A stretch of 19,394 nt of DNA from DATDIC01 sp963777625 (GCA_963777625.1 CAVZRO010000020.1:1-19394); one strand, 5' to 3'. Counted from the stretch's first letter, positions 1 through 9,444 are shown. The notes: generated by a model not told the origin, from the sequence alone. Numbers and translations are program-made.

Positions 1-30
1 GGTACGCATAAGCAGACAAACCCGGAACGG
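1..30 (+). repeat. Left terminal inverted repeat of the Tn3-family element
   Basis: It begins GGTACGCATAAG, which matches the reverse complement of the right end perfectly over 12 bases; then AGACA matches after one mismatch. About 23 of 30 positions agree. Tn3-family repeats are usually about 38 bp. Confidence 0.85.
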
Positions 31-99
31 GCGGCGCCGGATTTCGAGGGGAGTCGAGCGTTTTCGCCGTTTTGTGGTTGAGGCGGGCTGGCCGGGCGA

Positions 100-215
100 T
101 GACGGCAAACAAGTGATATCCGTCAGCCCCGCGGCCCGCCGGAAACCGGGCCGTTTCGGGCTCAAAATCTGCACGACAAACCCTGTCGGAATGGGTCAGT
201 GTGCGGAAACCTGAT
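100..215 (+). promoter_or_regulatory. Probable res site (cointegrate resolution region)
   Basis: This non-coding stretch lies just upstream of the resolvase. TGACGG at 100-105 faces CCGTCA at 120-125, giving a 26-bp dyad of about the size of a res crossover subsite. CGACA at 174-178 faces TGTCG at 184-188, and a weaker dyad lies at about 196-213. Serine resolvases bind several imperfect dyads next to their gene. The subsite assignment is inferred from position and symmetry only. Confidence 0.5.
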
Positions 216-232
216 CGCGAGGGTTTTCCGTC

Positions 233-826
233 ATGCTGGTGGGCTATATGCGCGTCTCCACCGACGGCGACCGTCAGGTGCTGGACCTGCAACGAGATGC
301 TCTCCTCGCCGCCGGTGTCGATGAGCGTCATCTGTTCGAGGATCGCGTCAGTGGCAGCCGCGTCGACCGTGCCGGCTTGGCGGAGGCTCTGGCGTTCGTC
401 CGAACTGGCGATTGCCTGGTGGTCTGGAAGCTCGATCGTCTCGGCCGGTCGTTGCCACATCTGTTGACGACGGTGACCGGCTTGAAGGAGCGCGGCATCG
501 CGTTCCGGTCCCTGACCGAGCAGATGGACACGACCACGCCGCAAGGCGAGTTGCTGTTTCACGTGTTCGGGGCGCTCGCCCAGTTCGAACGCTCCCTTAC
601 CCAGGAGCGGGTTCGTGCCGGGCTTGCGGCCGCACGTCGTCGCGGCCGGCGAGGCGGCCGTCCCACCATGATCGATGCCGAGAAGCTGGCGACCATCATC
701 GTGGCGCTCGAGGCGGGTGCGACCAAGGCGGCGGTCTGCCGCAGCTTCGGCATCAAGCGCAGCACGTTGGTCGACTCCCTGACCCGGATCGGCTGGTCTG
801 CCGGCATCGCGGAGCAGGAGGCATGA
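233..826 (+). CDS. tnpR: Serine recombinase, Tn3-type resolvase
   Basis: This 197-residue protein has the full small serine resolvase layout. The catalytic N-terminal domain starts GYMRVSTD with the nucleophile Ser9 and Arg7, followed by the conserved KLDRLGRS block (residues 66-73, Arg69 and Arg72) and the LTQERVRAGL helix around Glu125/Arg126. A C-terminal helix-turn-helix lies at about 160-187. Residues 135-144 form the basic RRRGRRGGRP linker that lies in the DNA minor groove in this family. It would cut and rejoin DNA at res to resolve cointegrates left by replicative transposition. Its stop codon at 824-826 lies directly before the transposase start at 827, so the two form one transcription unit. 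Unlike its neighbour it is intact. Confidence 0.93.
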   Translation: MLVGYMRVSTDGDRQVLDLQRDALLAAGVDERHLFEDRVSGSRVDRAGLAEALAFVRTGDCLVVWKLDRLGRSLPHLLTTVTGLKERGIAFRSLTEQMDTTTPQGELLFHVFGALAQFERSLTQERVRAGLAAARRRGRRGGRPTMIDAEKLATIIVALEAGATKAAVCRSFGIKRSTLVDSLTRIGWSAGIAEQEA

Positions 827-3800
827 GTGGCGGCACGACAGAGGCTGAGCGAGGCTCAGATCGCGGAACTGTACGATCCGCCCACCGAGCAGCGCGAACT
901 CGTGCGCCATTTCACGCTCTCGGACGCGGACCTGGCGGCGAACCGGCGCTGCCGCGGCGACCACAATCGTCTCGGTCAGGCACTGATGCTTTGTTACCTG
1001 CGCTATCCCGGTCGCCCTCTGCGCGCCGGCGAGCGCCCGCCGACGGCAATGCTCGCGTTTGTCGCTGAGCAGATCGAGGTCTGTCCGGAGATGCATCGAC
1101 GAGCTATCTGGCGGCCGAGCGAAACCGCAGATGTCATTCCGTCGAGATGCAGGAGCAGGTTGCGGGCTGCGCCCGTTCGGGCACGCGATGCGGCGGCCGA
1201 ACTGACGGCGTGGCTGCTGCCGCAAGCGATCGAGGATGATCGGTTCGCGCATCTGGCTCGCGCTGGTGATGGAGGAATGCCGACAGCGGCGGGTCATTCT
1301 GCCGACGCAGGCGGCGCTTGGAACGCCTGTGCGCTGAGCTCCGCCACCAGGCGCGCCGTGAGGTGCATCGCCGACTGACCGACGGTCTGTCGGCCGAGCA
1401 GCGCCGCCGCCTCGATGCCCTGACGCATCGTCGCGAGAATGATGGCCAGAGCCAGTCTGACCTGGCTGCGGCAGATGCCGGAGGCCGCCAAGCCCGACCG
1501 CAATGCTCGGTCTGATCGAGCGCCTGGAGTATGTCCGCGCCATCGGCATCGAGCCGGCGCGCGGTCATGCCGTCCATCAGGCGCGCATGGCGCAACTCGT
1601 TCGCGAGGCTGGCGCGCGTGACGGTCCAGCACATTGCCGGCTACGAACGGCAACGCCGGCAAGCGACGCTGGTCGCCGTCAGCCTCGATCTCGCCGCCAG
1701 CTGACGGATCAGGCGATCGAACTGTTCGAGCGACTGGTCGGCGGGATGTTCCGCAAGCGCCGAAGGACGTCAGGCGCGCGCCTTTCAAAGCGATGCCCGC
1801 GCCATCAACGAGAAGGTTCGCCTCTATGCCCGTGTCGGTGCCGCCCTGATCGCCGCCCATGACGGTAAGCAGGATGCCTTTCAGCGCGATCACGTCGGTG
1901 ATCGCATGGGAGCGGTTCCGCACCACCGTCGCCGAGGCCGAGGCGCTGGCTCAGGCCCGAAGACGTTCGACGCCTATCGAGAAGCTCGGCGGAGCATTAT
2001 GCCGGCATCCGGCGCTGGTCGCCGGCCTTTCTGGCGGCGTTCGCTTTCGAGGGCGTGCCGGCGTCCGCCTCGCTGCTGCGCGCGATCGAGGTGCTGCGCC
2101 AGGCCAACCGTGCCGGCACATCCGTGCTGCCGAAGACACGGCGCCGACCGGGTTCGTCCGGCCAACGCTGGGCGCCCTACGTCCTCCGCGATGGCAAACA
2201 TCGACCATCGCTACTACGAACTCTGCGTTCTGTCGGAGCTGCGCGACCGGCTGCAGGCCGGCGATGTCTGGGTCTCCGGCAGCCGCCGCTATCGCTCCTT
2301 CGACGAGCGGCTGATTTCCGACGAGACGCTGCAGGCACTCCAGCAGGCCGGCACGTTGCCGGTCGCCGTCGAAACCGATTTCGAGCGGTTCATCGCAGGC
2401 CGCCGCGCACTGCTGGACGAGCGGCTGAGCGCGGTCGAAGCGCGCGCCAAGGCGAGGCAGCCTGCCCGGCGTCACCATCACCAAGGGCGTGCTGAAAATC
2501 ACGCCGATCGCGAAGACCACACCGCCGGAGGCCGAAGCGCTCGCCGAGCGGCTCTACGCCATGCTGCCGCGTATCCGCATCACCGATCTGCTGGCCGAGG
2601 TGGCCGGCTGGACGCGCTTCCCCGACTGCTTCACCCATCTGCGCACCGGCGAGGTCGCCGCCGACAGCCGCGTCCTGATGGCCGGGCTGCTCGCCGAAGG
2701 GCTCAATCTCGGTCTGACGCGGATGGCCGAGGCATCCAGCATCGCCAGCCTCGGCCAGCTCGCCTGGACGTCGGACTGGCACATCCGCGAGGAGACCTAT
2801 GCGCTGGCGCTGCGCCGCCTGGTCAACCAGCAGCAGCGCGAGCCGTTCGCGGCGCTGTTCGGCGACGGCACCGCCTCGTCGTCGGACGGCCAGTTCTTCC
2901 AGGCCGCCGGCTTCGGCCGCGACGCCGGGCGGCTCAATGCCCATTACAGCCTGACAGTCCGGGTTCAAGGCCTACACCCATCTCTCGGATCGTTACGGCC
3001 CCTTCTACAGCAAGCTGATCGCGGCGACGGCGCGCGAGGCGCTGCATGTGCTGGATGCGCTGCTCTATCATCAGAGCGAGGTCTCGCCGCGCCGCCACCA
3101 CACCGATGGCGGCGGCGTGTCCGAGCATGTCTTCGCTCTCTGCGCCTTGCTGGGCTTCCAGTTCGCGCCGCGCATTCCCGGCCTGAAGCACCGCCGGCTC
3201 TACAGTTTCGGCAAGCCCTCCGCCTATCCGACGCTGGAGCCGATGATCGCCGGCCGCATCAACGTCGAACTCATCCGCGCCCACTGGCAGGAGATCCTGC
3301 GCATCGTCGCCTCCATCCGCGCCGGCACCGTGACGGCGTCGCTGATCATGCGCCAGCTTGCCGCCCACAAGCGGCAGAACGGCGTCGCCGCGGCGCTGCG
3401 CGAGCTGGGGCGGCTGGAGCGCACGCTGTTCACGCTGGACTGGATCAGCGATCCCGAGCTGCGGCGCACGACCGGCCAGGAACTCAACAAGGGCGAAACC
3501 CGCAACAGCATGTCGCGCGCGGTCTTCATTCACCGGCTCGGCGAAATCCGCGACCGGACCTACGAGAACCAGCAGCATCGCTTCTCCGGCCTCAACCTGC
3601 TCGTCACCGCCATCATCCTGTGGAACACACGGTATCTGGAGCGCGCGGTCGCCGCCCTGCGCGAGGTCGAGAACGTGCCCGATCATCTGCTCGCCCACCT
3701 GTCTCCACTTGGCTGGGAGCACATCAATCTGACCGGTGACTACGTCTGGGGCGTCCCGCAGGAAATGTCGGAAAACACTGACGGATTGCGGCCGCTCCGG

Positions 3801-3833
3801 GCGATACCCGAGCCCATGCGCAGGGCTGCCTGA
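827..3833 (+). pseudogene. tnpA: Tn3-family transposase, multiply frameshifted
   Basis: The GTG at 827 is preceded by AGGAGG and opens a typical Tn3 transposase N-terminus (LSEAQIAELYDPPTE, then RGDHNRLGQALMLCYLRYPGR). Conserved segments then continue in shifting frames to the stop at 3831-3833. Examples are RLCAELRHQARREVHRRLTD (about 1320-1385), MLGLIERLEYVRAIGIEPA (about 1503), RQRWAPYVLRDGK (about 2160), LPRIRITDLLAEVAGWTRF (about 2565-2625) and LNKGETRNSMSRAVFIH (about 3485-3535). Reassembled, the length is close to the family norm of about 1000 residues. I count at least eight frame changes, for example near 1100-1290, 1500, 1600, 1705, 1770, 2155, 2455 and 2960. The protein between breaks is well conserved, so the indels are either recent or sequencing errors. 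Confidence 0.88.
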
Positions 3834-3862
3834 TGTTCTCGATATGTCTACTTATGCGTACC
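3833..3862 (-). repeat. Right terminal inverted repeat of the Tn3-family element
   Basis: Read on the minus strand it starts GGTACGCATAAGTAGACA, the mirror of the left end. It overlaps the last base of the transposase stop codon at 3831-3833, the usual tight packing of tnpA against the right end. Confidence 0.85.
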
Positions 3863-4240
3863 AGGAAGTACGTTTCGTCAGTTCCGGCTATCAGCGCCAG
3901 AGCCAGCGGTGCCTGCCGGTCGAGCAGCATGCAGAGCGCTGCAAACGGGTCGGCGGACCGCTCGAATACCCGGAGTGCTGCCCGTGCGTTCATGCACCGT
4001 CAGCGGCATCTGGCCGATGAAGGGCAGGGCTTCAGCGGTCCGCAGTCGGCTGGCCACAGCCAGCGAGGCGGCGTGGGCCCGCTGCCATCAGCATCAATTG
4101 CTCCCGCGCAGCGGACATCCGCCCTTCCCCTTTCGACACATACCACGATGCCGACACTGCTGAGAGCAGCCGCCCGTTCCCTGGAAGCGTCTTGACCATG
4201 CCGGGTGGTCTAGCAACCGGTCTCTGCTCGAGGCGCAACG
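3863..4240 (-). pseudogene. Remnant of an unrecognised minus-strand gene cut by the transposon
   Basis: On the minus strand, protein-like stretches appear in changing frames. They are SAAREQLMLMAAG (about 4115-4080), then AASLAVASRLRTAEALPFIG (about 4070-4010), then FERSADPFAALCMLLDRQAP and LALALIAGTDETYFL up to the transposon end. The last frame runs into the transposon. This looks like a gene with one or two frameshifts whose 3' part was displaced by the insertion. I do not recognise the family, and the chance that this is only high-GC open frame is real. Confidence 0.35.
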
Positions 4241-4629
4241 CGCTGACGATTTTGGACCCGCCCGGGGCATTGCATGCGGACTACAGTCCGCCGTGGCCCG
4301 ATGCCCGCCGCTCGCCAGGACCGCGCGAGGGTGCCTAGACATGGCCGCTGGCGGAACATCCCGATTGGTCCCATGGAGCTCCTGCGGGTCGGTCTCCAAC
4401 CGAAAGGACGGCGAGAGGCTGGGATTGTCGATGAGCCCGAACGGCGAGAACGAACCGCCGATCCACGTCGCGGTGCCCTACGGCTATCCGGTCCCAGCCA
4501 TGCATGACGGAGATCGGTCAGCCAGCCTGCATTTCGGCTTGGCGGAAGCGGCCTGATCGGCTGCTCAAAGTCGGCGCTGGACTGGTGATGTGCCTGACGC
4601 CGAGGGCGCTGGGTGCACGGATATCGTCG
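4241..4629. other. Stretch without a recognisable gene
   Basis: No open frame here has a credible start, ribosome site or family resemblance. A plus-strand frame ending at 4556 (ending FGLAEAA) is open for 87 codons but is not recognisable. The only structure seen is a short perfect inverted repeat, GCGGACT-AC-AGTCCGC at 4276-4291, with no T-run after it. Confidence 0.4.
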
Positions 4630-5911
4630 CTATGGATAAGGCGCACCTCCCCGGCTCGGTGCATCTGACGATGCCCGTGCTGGGCGGTGGTCGTTCGGCG
4701 CCAGGGAACTGAGCGAAACCCGGGCGCGCCTGACCGCCGCATCGAGATGCGCCATGGCCTCTTCGAGGGCGCCGTAGTCTAGGGCCGGCCGCTCGATGGG
4801 TGACAGGAGCGGCAAGGAGGGCACCTCGGCCGCGGTGTCGTCTTCGATGGACTCGTGCCGAGGCCGACCCGGCCCGCGATTTGAATCGGCGAACGGGCGG
4901 CTGCACGACATCGCGGAGCGGGGCAAGCCCGGCCAGGCCGAACAGCCGCCGCGCCGAGCGGTGCGTCACCTCGACGGCGAGGCCTCCGCGACAAAGCGAT
5001 CGAGCAACTCGGCCGCGCACTTGATCGACATGCCGATCGCCCGTGCCAACGTGGTGGCAGACAACAGCGGTGCCGCCGCCAGCACATCGACCGCGAGAGC
5101 CGCCCGCGAGGTGCTGCGGCGGCTCGGCGACTTGCCGCGCGCCGCCAGCCAGCCGTGCTCCAGAGCCCGCAGCAGCTCCAGATAGTCGGCCGCCTCGGCG
5201 GCCACCGCCTCCAGAAACGCCACAACCCATTCCGAATGCCCCTCCGGCGCGTCGGCGCTCAACGCACGCGGTCCGGTCAGCGGCACGGGCACCCGCAGCA
5301 GCCGGCGCTTCACCCAGAACCGGATCAGCGCGGCGCGGATCGGTGCCCGCGTCCCGCCGCCCTGCAGCCACGACCAGAACACCCTCGGCGGCCCCAAGCA
5401 GGCCGCCGGGGAGCGCCGCGGCCAGGTGGCGCTCGGCCGCCTGCACATCGCCCTCCTGATCGAAGTCGGGTTCGGTGATCCACTGGTGCAGGGCGAGTGC
5501 CGTGCGCGCGGCCTCGAAAACCTCGCCGCGGTCGACGATCCGCAGCGCGTGGTCCATGCGCAGGCGCAGCCCCTCGAGCACGGCGGCGAGGTGCCAGGGA
5601 TCGATGCCGCGTCCATCGACCGCGGCCTGGCGACGGACCGCCTCCAGCCGCGCGCGGTGGAGAAAGGCCGGCAGCAGTGGATGATGGTCGAGCGCCTGGT
5701 CGAGCCGCGCGATGGCGCCGGCGGCGCGCTCATGCGCGGCGAACAAGGCCGGGTCGGCCACAGGGAGCCGCGGCGCGGGGTGAGCAGCGTGTCCAGCATC
5801 AGGGCCACCGGGAGAAATGACGCGCTGGGCCGAGCGCCGATCCGGCTGGTCCCAACCGGACACCGGAACAACCTCCTCCCGGTCGCCCACGCCATGCTGT
5901 CGGACAGACAC
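4630..5911 (-). pseudogene. Frameshifted DUF1612/HTH-like putative DNA-binding protein
   Basis: The coding signal passes through at least three frames on the minus strand. The N-terminal half (about 5770-5400) reads ARLDQALDHHPLLPAFLHRA, WHLAAVLEGLRLRMDHALRI and ALALHQWITEPDFDQEGD. The middle (about 5345-4980) reads PIRAALIRFWVKRRLL, WVVAFLEAVAAEAADYLELL and then LSATTLARAIGMSIKCAAELL, which looks like a helix-turn-helix. The last part reads VTHRSARRLFGLAGLAPLRD and ends with DYGALEEAMAHLDAAVRRAR before the stop at 4630. This order (helical N-terminal domain, helix-turn-helix, helical tail) resembles the RHE_PE00001/DUF1612-HTH proteins common on rhizobial plasmids. The family call is from memory of the architecture and is moderate. 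The start is uncertain; an ATG at 5799 is another candidate. Confidence 0.6.
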
Positions 5912-5938
5912 GAACGCGCGGCGCGGTGAGAAGCCGCT

Positions 5939-6977
5939 TCACGCATCGTCGCCTCCGGCGTCGGGCAACATGCCGGGCTCAAGTTCCTGCGGCGAGGGGA
6001 GCGCCTCGGCCAGTCGCGCCGGCAGGGCGTCCGCCAGCATCAGTTGGTAACGGGCCACGCCGATCGGCGTGTCGACGCCGCGCAACGCATACTCGACGAC
6101 GACGCGATTGCGCTCGCGGCATAGGATCAGGCCGATACTGGGATTGTCGCCGGGTTCGCGGTCGGGTCATCCAGCGCCGCGAGATAAAAATTCATCTTGC
6201 CGGCATGCTCCGGCTGGAACGGCCCCGCTTCAGGTCGACGGCGATCAGGCAGCGCAGCTTGCGGTGATAGAACAGCAGGTCGACATAGAAATCCTGTCCG
6301 CCGACCTCGAGGTGATGCTGGCTGGCGATGAAGGAGAAGCCCTTGCCGAGTTCGAGCAGCAGGTCCTTGACCCGGCCGACCAGCGCGCGCTCGACGTCGC
6401 GCTCGTGCACAGCCTGCCGCAGGGTGAGAAAGTCGAACTGGTAGGGATCCTTCAGCACCTGCTGAGCAAGATCAGAGGTTCGGGCGGCAGCACCCGCGCG
6501 AAATTCGTCAGCGCCTTGCCGTGGCGCGCGTGCGCCTGTGTGTCGATCTGGGCGGTGAGGACCGGGCGGCTCCAGCCGTGCTCGAGCGCCGCCTCGGCGT
6601 ACCAGAGCCGGGCGGCGGGGTCCTTGACCGCCGAGCAGTTCGATGTCCTGCCCCCAGGGCAATTTGCCAACGACCCGTTGGAGAATTGCCGGATCGGGCC
6701 ACGCCGCGGCGAACCCCCGCATATAGCGCAGGTTGGCCGACGAGAAGCCACGCGAATCAGGGAATTCCGCTCGCAGTCGGCAGCGAGGCGATCGACCACC
6801 TGGCTGACCAAGCCGTGCGCCGCCTGGCGGTCGCGGGAGTCGCGGCCGATCCTGCCAGTAGAGGCTGATCAGTTCGCTGTTGACCGCGAGGGCGGCGCGC
6901 AGCCGCGTCGCGCGGATCCGCGCTTTGAGGTCGGCGAGCCAGGCGGCGTAGCCGGCGGGCGCGGGCGGGCGGCTTAG
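5939..6977 (-). pseudogene. YhcG/DUF1016-family PD-(D/E)XK nuclease, frameshifted
   Basis: The reassembled minus-strand reading gives GYAAWLADLKARIRATRLRA with AALAVNSELISLYWQ (about 6953-6850), EFPDSRGFSSANLRYM and RGFAAAWPDPAILQRVVGKL (about 6770-6660), and RLWYAEAALEHGWSRPVL (about 6615-6560). Next come LKDPYQFDFLTL, then VGGQDFYVDLLFYH and LRCLIAVDLKRG (about 6455-6220), and NPSIGLILCRERNRVVVEYA, ending DAGGDDA at 5939-5941. This is the DUF1016 N-terminal domain plus the YhcG C-terminal PD-(D/E)XK nuclease domain. The active-site block is the Asp of FYVDLLF and the VDLK strand. At least five frame changes break it, and no start codon is visible in frame at the 5' end. Its stop is close to the start region of the DUF1612-like gene, so the two were probably co-transcribed. 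Confidence 0.82.
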
Positions 6978-6989
6978 GTGTTATCGCGC

Positions 6990-7615
6990 GCCGGCGGCGC
7001 TCTGCGCTAGCAACCGGCCGCCGCCGCGCGGCGGTGGCGCGAGACGCGCGGCGGCCGGCAGGCTGGGCGGATGTCTGGGCGCACTGGCTCCTCGATTTGT
7101 CAAGGCGTTGCACGTCAGCTTACGCTAACTTGGCTTTAAGCTCAAAGAGCGGGAATTAATTTTTCGGCGGGAAATCCGCCCCCTGCCCCGCTTTGTTGGT
7201 GCTCCTATGTCCCATAATTGGGGTTGTGGGACATAGGGCGTGGGCTACAAACGTTCCGCGGACTCGGAAAACTTCGGTCGGATGCGTGGAAACAGTTTTC
7301 AGGCGAACAGATCGTGAAATGCGCAGCCCGGCATGCCCGAATTGCGTCCGTCCGCAACCCCGCCCACCACGTCGCGTGGCGCGGCCTGATGCGCGCCGGC
7401 GCCCGATTGCCCGCCGCCCGCCGGCCAGCCTGGCCGTCATCCTGCGAGGACGCCCAGCGATCCGGAGCCTCAGCGGCACCCGGCACGACCGCGCCAGCAC
7501 TGAATGCGGCGTTCGTTCCCAGCGCGCGCGGCTGGCGGTCGAGGCCGCTGTGCCGCGCAGCGCCGTACCGCCCGACTGGCGGACAGGGCCCCTGCCCCGC
7601 CCCGCGGCGCGACCG
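6990..7615. other. Mostly non-coding stretch before the recombinase
   Basis: Positions 7010-7080 are simple GC-rich sequence with many GCGGCGG runs. Positions 7105-7175 are locally AT-richer (GCTTACGCTAACTTGGCTTTAAG, then GGAATTAATTTTT at about 7151-7163), the kind of place where promoters would sit. The inverted repeat at 7204-7237 is listed separately. From 7240 to 7615 I see no convincing gene, although the 5' end of the recombinase region could begin earlier than annotated. Confidence 0.4.
7204..7237. promoter_or_regulatory. 11-bp perfect inverted repeat, candidate recombinase or repressor site
   Basis: CCTATGTCCCA (7204-7214) faces TGGGACATAGG (7227-7237) across a 12-bp spacer. The arms are perfect. 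It sits about 380 bp upstream of the tyrosine recombinase on the same strand. Tyrosine recombinase crossover sites have paired arms of about 11-13 bp with a 6-8 bp core, so this spacer is longer than usual; an operator is the alternative. Confidence 0.5.
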
Positions 7616-8760
7616 ATGACCACCACGCCGGACGACGCGGCCTGGCCCGCCAGCGACGCGCCCGAAGACCTGCCCGCGCTGATACACGGGCCGTCGGCGG
7701 ATGACGGCCCTGGGCCACCTGCGGCGAACGCGCCCGTCGGCGGCGCGCCGGTCGCGGTGCGCGCTGGTTCGACATCCTGGCGGCGGCGGAAAAACCGGAG
7801 AACGACGGCAGCCTGGCCGCGGCGCACAAATCCGCCCGCGCCTATCGCAGCCGCGCGAAGGCGGAAAACACCCGCGCCGCCTACCGCTCGGCGGTGCGCG
7901 CCTGGTGCGTCTGGTGCGACCAGCACAGGGTCCCTCCCCTGCCCGCCTCCGCCGCGAGGTCGCCGCCTTCCTCGCCGCCGGCCGCGATGCCGGCCAAGCC
8001 GGCAACACCCTGAAACTGCGCGCCGCCGCGATCCGCTTCCTGCACCGCGCCGCCGGCCTCCCCTCCCCCACCGACACCGCCGAGGTGTCCGAAACCATGG
8101 CCGGCATCCGCCGCGACGCGCCCAATCCGCAGAAGAAACGCGCGGCCACGCTCGCCGTGCTGCGCGAATTGCTGGCGCCGATCCCGGACGATGTGCGCGG
8201 GTTGCGCGACCGCGCGCTGCTGCTGGTCGGCTTTGCCGGCGCGCTGCGCCGCTCCGAACTCGCCGGCGATCCTGCTCGGCGACCTCGAGACGCACCGACC
8301 AGGGCTACGAGCTGACCCTGAAGCGCAGCAAGGGGTCGCAGACCGAAGCGGTGCTGGTCCCCCTGCCCTACGGCAAGACCGAGCTGTGCCCGGTGCGCGC
8401 GCTGGCGCGCTGGCTCGATGCCGCCGGCGATCACCGCCGGGCCGGTGTTCCGGCGTATCTGGGTGCCGCCCCAGGCCGCGCCGGACGCGCCCCCTCCCCT
8501 GCCCCGCGATCGGCACCGAGCCGCTGACGCCGCGCTCGATCGCGCGCATCGTCCAGGCCCGCGCCGAGGCCGCGGGTTTCGCCGGACGCGAGTTCGGCGG
8601 CCACAGCCTCAAGCGCGGCGCCCTCAGCACCGGCATGCAGGCCGGCGCGCACGCCGCCCAGCTCAAGCGGCTCGGCCGCCACAAGAGCTTTGATGTGCTC
8701 GGCGAATATCTGGAATTCGGCAATCTGTTCGAAGGACATCCGCTCAGCGGCGTGCTGTAG
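7616..8760 (+). pseudogene. Tyrosine-type site-specific recombinase (phage integrase family), frameshifted
   Basis: Reassembled in order: ATG at 7616 (MTTTPDDAAWPASDAP), a SAM-like N-terminal DNA-binding domain (ARAYRSRAKAENTRAAYRSA, then VAAFLAAGRDAGQAGNTLKL), and the catalytic domain. The latter has LRDRALLLVGFAGALRRSEL (Arg box I), LTLKRSKGSQTEAVLVPLP (the beta-hairpin lysine), GHSLKRGALSTGMQAG, then LGRHKSFDVLGEYLEFG with the likely nucleophile Tyr. The C-terminus at 8760 is intact. At least six frame changes (about 7755, 7945, 8265, 8290, 8430 and 8505) interrupt it, two of them in C-rich runs. If functional it would catalyse integration, excision or dimer resolution. It ends 11 bases from the convergent hepT. 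Confidence 0.85.
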
Positions 8761-8771
8761 GCCCGACGCCG

Positions 8772-9137
8772 CTACAACTCCTGCACTTTGTCGAGACGCT
8801 GCAGCGCTGCCTCGGCCGCCGCCGCCATCCGCGGCAAATCGCCGGTCGCGATCTCCCAGATCCGCGCCGGGTCGACCTGGTCGTAGGCATGGCGCAACAC
8901 ATTCCCGAACGCCCTAACCGCCGGCCACGGCAGCCCCGGTGCCAGTTCGTCAGCCTGCGACCCCAGCTTCGTCGCGGCCTCGCTCAGCCGTTCGAGGCAC
9001 CGTTCGACCGCATCGCGCGTTCGGCTGTCGGCCTCAAACGCAGCACGATCCATGCCCTGCAGGTAGCCCTGGATCAGCCGGATATTATCCAGGATATCCA
9101 GGAAGCGCGTGGCCGGTCGGCTAGAAGGCACGCACAC
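8772..9137 (-). CDS. hepT: HepT-like (DUF86) toxin of a MNT/HepT toxin-antitoxin pair
   Basis: This 121-residue, mainly helical protein has the DUF86/HepT pattern: FLDILDNIRLIQGYL at the N-terminus and the signature RAFGNVLRHAYDQVD at residues 75-89. HepT toxins are HEPN ribonucleases whose active site is an R-x4-6-H-x-Y motif. Here His83 and Tyr85 are present, but the usual Arg-Asn pair reads Gly-Asn, with the nearest upstream Arg at 75 (seven residues before His83). In characterised pairs MntA inactivates the toxin by AMPylating the Tyr. The GTG start at 9137 overlaps the end of mntA by 17 bp, which implies translational coupling. A second GTG at 9131 is also possible. Confidence 0.85.
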   Translation of the reverse strand: MCVPSSRPATRFLDILDNIRLIQGYLQGMDRAAFEADSRTRDAVERCLERLSEAATKLGSQADELAPGLPWPAVRAFGNVLRHAYDQVDPARIWEIATGDLPRMAAAAEAALQRLDKVQEL

Positions 9138-9444
9138 CTTCCCGCTCGATCACCTGCCGCAGACGCGCGCGCGCGGCCGTCTCCTCGACGAGGTCGACGT
9201 CGCAGCCCAACAGCGCGCTGAGGCGATCGCGCAGGGCGTCCAGTCGGCCGAAATGATCGAACCCGCCGGCGGAAAACCCGACGCCGGGACGCACCGCCAA
9301 GTCCACATCCGAAGCTCCGGTGGCGTCGCCACGCGCCATCGATCCGAACAGTGTCAGCGTCTCGACGCCGCGCGCCCGCAACTCCGCCTCATGCGCGCGC
9401 AGTACCGCCAGCAACTCGGAACGGGATCGGGTCGGACCGGACAT
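9121..9444 (-). CDS. mntA: MntA-like minimal nucleotidyltransferase antitoxin
   Basis: This 107-residue protein fits the minimal nucleotidyltransferase (MNT) fold. The core motif FGSMARGDATGASDVDLAV occupies residues 33-51, with Gly34-Ser35 and the metal-binding Asp46 and Asp48. A third carboxylate is probably Asp84 in CDVDLVEE. In type VII MntA/HepT systems this enzyme transfers AMP onto the active-site tyrosine of HepT. It precedes and overlaps hepT on the minus strand, the usual antitoxin-first order. The pair probably stabilises the plasmid or acts in phage defence. The start is the first ATG after a short gap from the upstream gene, which ends at 9536. Confidence 0.88.
   Translation of the reverse strand: MSGPTRSRSELLAVLRAHEAELRARGVETLTLFGSMARGDATGASDVDLAVRPGVGFSAGGFDHFGRLDALRDRLSALLGCDVDLVEETAARARLRQVIEREGVRAF

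Larger units (their letters stand above)
1..3862 (+). mobile_element. Tn3-family transposon, both ends present, transposase frameshifted
   Basis: The element is bounded by near-identical inverted repeats at 1-30 and 3833-3862. It carries a serine resolvase followed directly by a Tn3-type transposase on the same strand, with a res-like region between the left end and the resolvase. This resembles replicative Tn3-family elements in which cointegrates are resolved by TnpR. The first base of the window is the first base of the left repeat, so the left target duplication is not visible; a 5-bp duplication would be AGGAA, the bases right of 3862. The transposase is broken by many frameshifts, so the element is probably not autonomous unless those are sequencing errors. 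Confidence 0.9.

Noticed and set aside
150..160. TTTCGGG inside the transposon as part of the partition repeats
   Set aside because: A single copy at about 153, far from parA and in another mobile element, is compatible with chance.
4276..4291. The GCGGACT hairpin as a transcription terminator
   Set aside because: There is no T-run on either side and no gene end nearby.
7193..8527. A 444-codon plus-strand frame as an intact recombinase
   Set aside because: Only parts of this frame (about 7616-7755 and 8290-8430) carry recombinase-like sequence. The rest of the domain is in the other two frames, so the gene is frameshifted rather than intact here.
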